This document shows positions 62,240-64,000 of a stretch of 64,000 bases of DNA, in pieces. Each line of letters begins with the position of its first letter. Position 1 is the first letter of the stretch. The stretch lies in the NCBI GenBank assembly GCA_002421685.1, contig DISB01000024.1, positions 6,938-70,937 of the forward strand, given 5' to 3'. Both the position numbers and the translations under genes were made by a program. The notes below the pieces were generated by a model. It was not told the origin of the DNA. It saw only the letters and a list, made by a program, of their open reading frames with translations, and did not search any database. The DNA comes from Bacteroidetes bacterium UBA6221. Its GTDB lineage: Bacteria > Bacteroidota > Bacteroidia > Chitinophagales > Chitinophagaceae.

Positions 62240-62247
62240 TATCTTTG
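62240..62247 (+). promoter_or_regulatory. Candidate -7 box (TATCTTTG) for the SBBP-type gene
   Basis: TATCTTTG fits TAnnTTTG, 19 bp before the ATG at 62267; no clear -33 element was found. Confidence 0.35.
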
Positions 62248-62266
62248 AAATCTAAAATACCGTAAC

Positions 62267-63838
62267 ATGAAAAACATTATCCTGTTTATAATTATTCTAT
62301 TAACGTATATGCACCCTTTGCTTGCACAGAAAATACCGGAGTATCTGTGGGGTAAAAATATCGGCGGAGTAGATGTGGCAATGGACAATGCAGGGAATTT
62401 ATTTACTGTAGGTGTGTTTAGCGACACAATAACTCAGAACAATCAGACATATATCAGCCGCGGAGGCTCTGATATAATACTTACAAAAACAGAAAATAAT
62501 GGTGTCATAATATGGCAAAAACGGTTAGGCGGTGGTAATAGTGATTTTGCCGGGAGAATCCGATGCGACGAGGGGGATAATGTATATGTTTCTGGGAGGT
62601 TTTACTCATGGACTATCATTGATTCAGACACTTTCTATAGTAACAATACAAGTCTCTTTGTCACGAAATTTTCACCATCGGGAAATGTGTTCTGGACAAG
62701 GACTTTTGATAACCTTGGTGACAACTCGTTAAATAACATTGCTGTGGATAACCATGAGAATGTGTATATCGGGATGCCTGTTTACATTCAACCTGCGGAT
62801 ACACTAACAGTGGGCCTGCAAAAATTCGTCAGTAGAGGTAATAACGACATACTTATTATAAAGTTGAATTCAGCAGGTAATATTACCTGGGCTAAACAGG
62901 AAGGAGGCTTAAACCGTGATGGTATCGTAGGCATTGCAACCGATAAATATGGAAGCATTTATACTACCGGCTATTTCTCAGATAGTGCTTATTTTGGGAA
63001 TACGCTCATTCCGGATGCTTCAACAGCCAATATTTTTCTAGCTAAATATGACAGCTCAGGGATATTACAATTTATAACTACTCCGCAAAAAGGCAACGGC
63101 ACCGGCTTTGATGTTGTAGCGGACGAATCGGGTTATATATACCAATGTGGTCAAATCAACGACACAGCAATATTCGGAAATCATAGCCTTTTTACTTCAT
63201 CCACAGCATCGTTCCTGACAAAATATGACAATGTAGGGAATGTTATCTGGGCCAAAAAATATCCTTACAACATACATCATCATGCCTTGCGTATGGCTAT
63301 GGGAGACAGTAATGAAATTTATGTAAATATTGTTTACGGAATCGCCAGCCTGGTAAAGTACGGCTCCGATGGCAACATAATCTGGAGTAACGAATACGGC
63401 CCCCAACCCGAAGCGCCATCTGTTATGGGTGTTTGTGCCGACAAAGCAGGCAATGTATTTTTTACCGGTACTTGTAATAAACAAAGCAATGTTTACGGCA
63501 ACGACACGATAACCATTGGTCAAAATCCACCATATGCGAATTTTCTTGCAAAAGTAGGGCCTTTCCCTGCAAGTATAGCTGCAAGCGGGACTGCAAAAAA
63601 GACTGTCTTGCTCTATCCTAATCCCAATAGCGGGAATTTCATTGTTAGAGGCAACAGTTTGAGTCGCTACAAAAATTACGATGTTATCTCATTGACAGGA
63701 CAATCAGTTGCATCCGGCCATCTGCGGCCGGCAGGTAATGCAGCGCAAATAAGCACCGGCCTATTGCCGGAGGGTATATACATACTCAGGTTGAGCGGTG
63801 AAAGTAGTAGAGCGTCATTGACTTTCAGGATAGAATAA
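62267..63838 (+). CDS. T9SS-exported SBBP/beta-propeller-like protein
   Basis: A 523-residue secreted protein. The signal peptide is MKNIILFIIILLTYMHPLLA, and the body has repeats of the type GNVFWTRTFDNLGDNSLNNIAVD, GNITWAKQEGGLNRDGIVGI and GNVIWAKKYPYN, each followed by (D)NVYxxG-like strands, the SBBP (seven-bladed propeller) pattern. The final 80 residues are a T9SS sorting domain (LLYPNPNSGNFIVRG, LLPEGIYILRLSGES). It would be displayed or released at the cell surface; ligand unknown. Confidence 0.85.
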   Translation: MKNIILFIIILLTYMHPLLAQKIPEYLWGKNIGGVDVAMDNAGNLFTVGVFSDTITQNNQTYISRGGSDIILTKTENNGVIIWQKRLGGGNSDFAGRIRCDEGDNVYVSGRFYSWTIIDSDTFYSNNTSLFVTKFSPSGNVFWTRTFDNLGDNSLNNIAVDNHENVYIGMPVYIQPADTLTVGLQKFVSRGNNDILIIKLNSAGNITWAKQEGGLNRDGIVGIATDKYGSIYTTGYFSDSAYFGNTLIPDASTANIFLAKYDSSGILQFITTPQKGNGTGFDVVADESGYIYQCGQINDTAIFGNHSLFTSSTASFLTKYDNVGNVIWAKKYPYNIHHHALRMAMGDSNEIYVNIVYGIASLVKYGSDGNIIWSNEYGPQPEAPSVMGVCADKAGNVFFTGTCNKQSNVYGNDTITIGQNPPYANFLAKVGPFPASIAASGTAKKTVLLYPNPNSGNFIVRGNSLSRYKNYDVISLTGQSVASGHLRPAGNAAQISTGLLPEGIYILRLSGESSRASLTFRIE

Positions 63839-63921
63839 TAGCGGCCTTTAATAACGTTTGTGCCAGGTCATTACGCGAATTTGCTGATTACGAAAGCATT
63901 GAATATTTTAAGCAGATTGCT

Positions 63922-64000
63922 ATGCATAGAATACACGAAGCTACCATAAAACTGATAACAGGAAAAGACAAGTCCCTAAACGCAAAAAGACCCCAACATT
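63922..64000 (+). CDS. Possible start of a further gene, cut by the window edge
   Basis: From the ATG at 63922 the frame reads MHRIHEATIKLITGKDKSLN and stays open to the edge. The same frame is also open back to 63841 (FADYESIEYFKQIA precedes the ATG). The composition looks protein-like, but 26 codons are too few to identify it. Confidence 0.25.
   Translation, partial: MHRIHEATIKLITGKDKSLNAKRPQH

Overview
The window comes from a chromosome of the phylum Bacteroidota, probably the Chitinophagales/Chitinophagaceae. The phylum call rests on several independent signs. Three proteins end in type IX secretion (T9SS) sorting domains (35295-36581, 49199-50548, 62267-63838). There are many lipoproteins with short 'SC' lipoboxes, a TamL-type outer-membrane lipoprotein, and DUF3857, DUF4476 and FAS1 proteins. 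-7 promoter boxes of the form TAnnTTTG occur, with the best -33 partner in front of gap. The family call is inference. No rRNA, tRNA, CRISPR array, prophage or complete insertion sequence was seen.

Layout. 1-1797: histidine kinase and response regulator pair, cut by the window edge. 1912-6334: secreted serine protease, DPP-IV-type peptidase and a secreted alpha/beta hydrolase. 6335-16539 (all minus strand): kdsA, two DUF3857 transglutaminase-like proteins, L-serine ammonia-lyase, a FAS1 protein, a membrane mannosyltransferase broken by one in-frame TAG, and sppA. 16673-18548: a small secreted protein, a methyltransferase and folK. 18545-26514: a two-gene signalling operon made of a 2224-residue soluble hybrid kinase with twelve near-identical 92-residue HAMP-type repeats and a REC-kinase. 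26515-27282: gene-free debris with a decayed VOC-family gene end, its terminator and repeat element 1. 27283-36581: housekeeping and envelope genes (TPR protein, GroES-like protein, methyltransferase, PAP2 phosphatase, SpoU-type rRNA methylase, tamL, arginase family, GNAT, T9SS-exported SGNH hydrolase). 36830-41309: ileS followed by a histone-H1-like/DksA fusion. 42101-42971: a gene-free repeat island. 42972-50548: FkbM methyltransferase, ECF sigma factor with an unusual membrane-anchor/beta-barrel partner, queuosine-precursor transporter, GNAT, DoxX and a beta-helix protein. 50709-53035: gap and pgk. 53195-54712: small membrane protein, repeat element 3 and two lipoproteins. 54859-64000: U32 protein with ferredoxin, P-type ATPase, mrp, small lipoprotein, metalloprotease and an SBBP-like T9SS protein.

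The most unusual signal is a multicopy intergenic element at 26935-27075, 42362-42627 and 53592-53878 (minus). Each copy has an almost invariant block carrying a TATATTTG promoter box. Exactly 40 nt after the box comes a conserved TCTTTGACATA that resembles a ribosomal boxA antitermination site. A dyad-symmetric hairpin follows, and in two copies also a GGCATCAATTTGGAACAAAA tail that runs into GC-rich REP-like palindromes. No protein is evident in it. It looks like a mobile or dispersed transcribed non-coding element.

Many genes here end tail to tail with overlapping or abutting stops (6334/6335, 18545/18548, 29744/29757, 35295/35314, 48483/48486, 59005/59011), so the convergent units leave no room for separate terminators.
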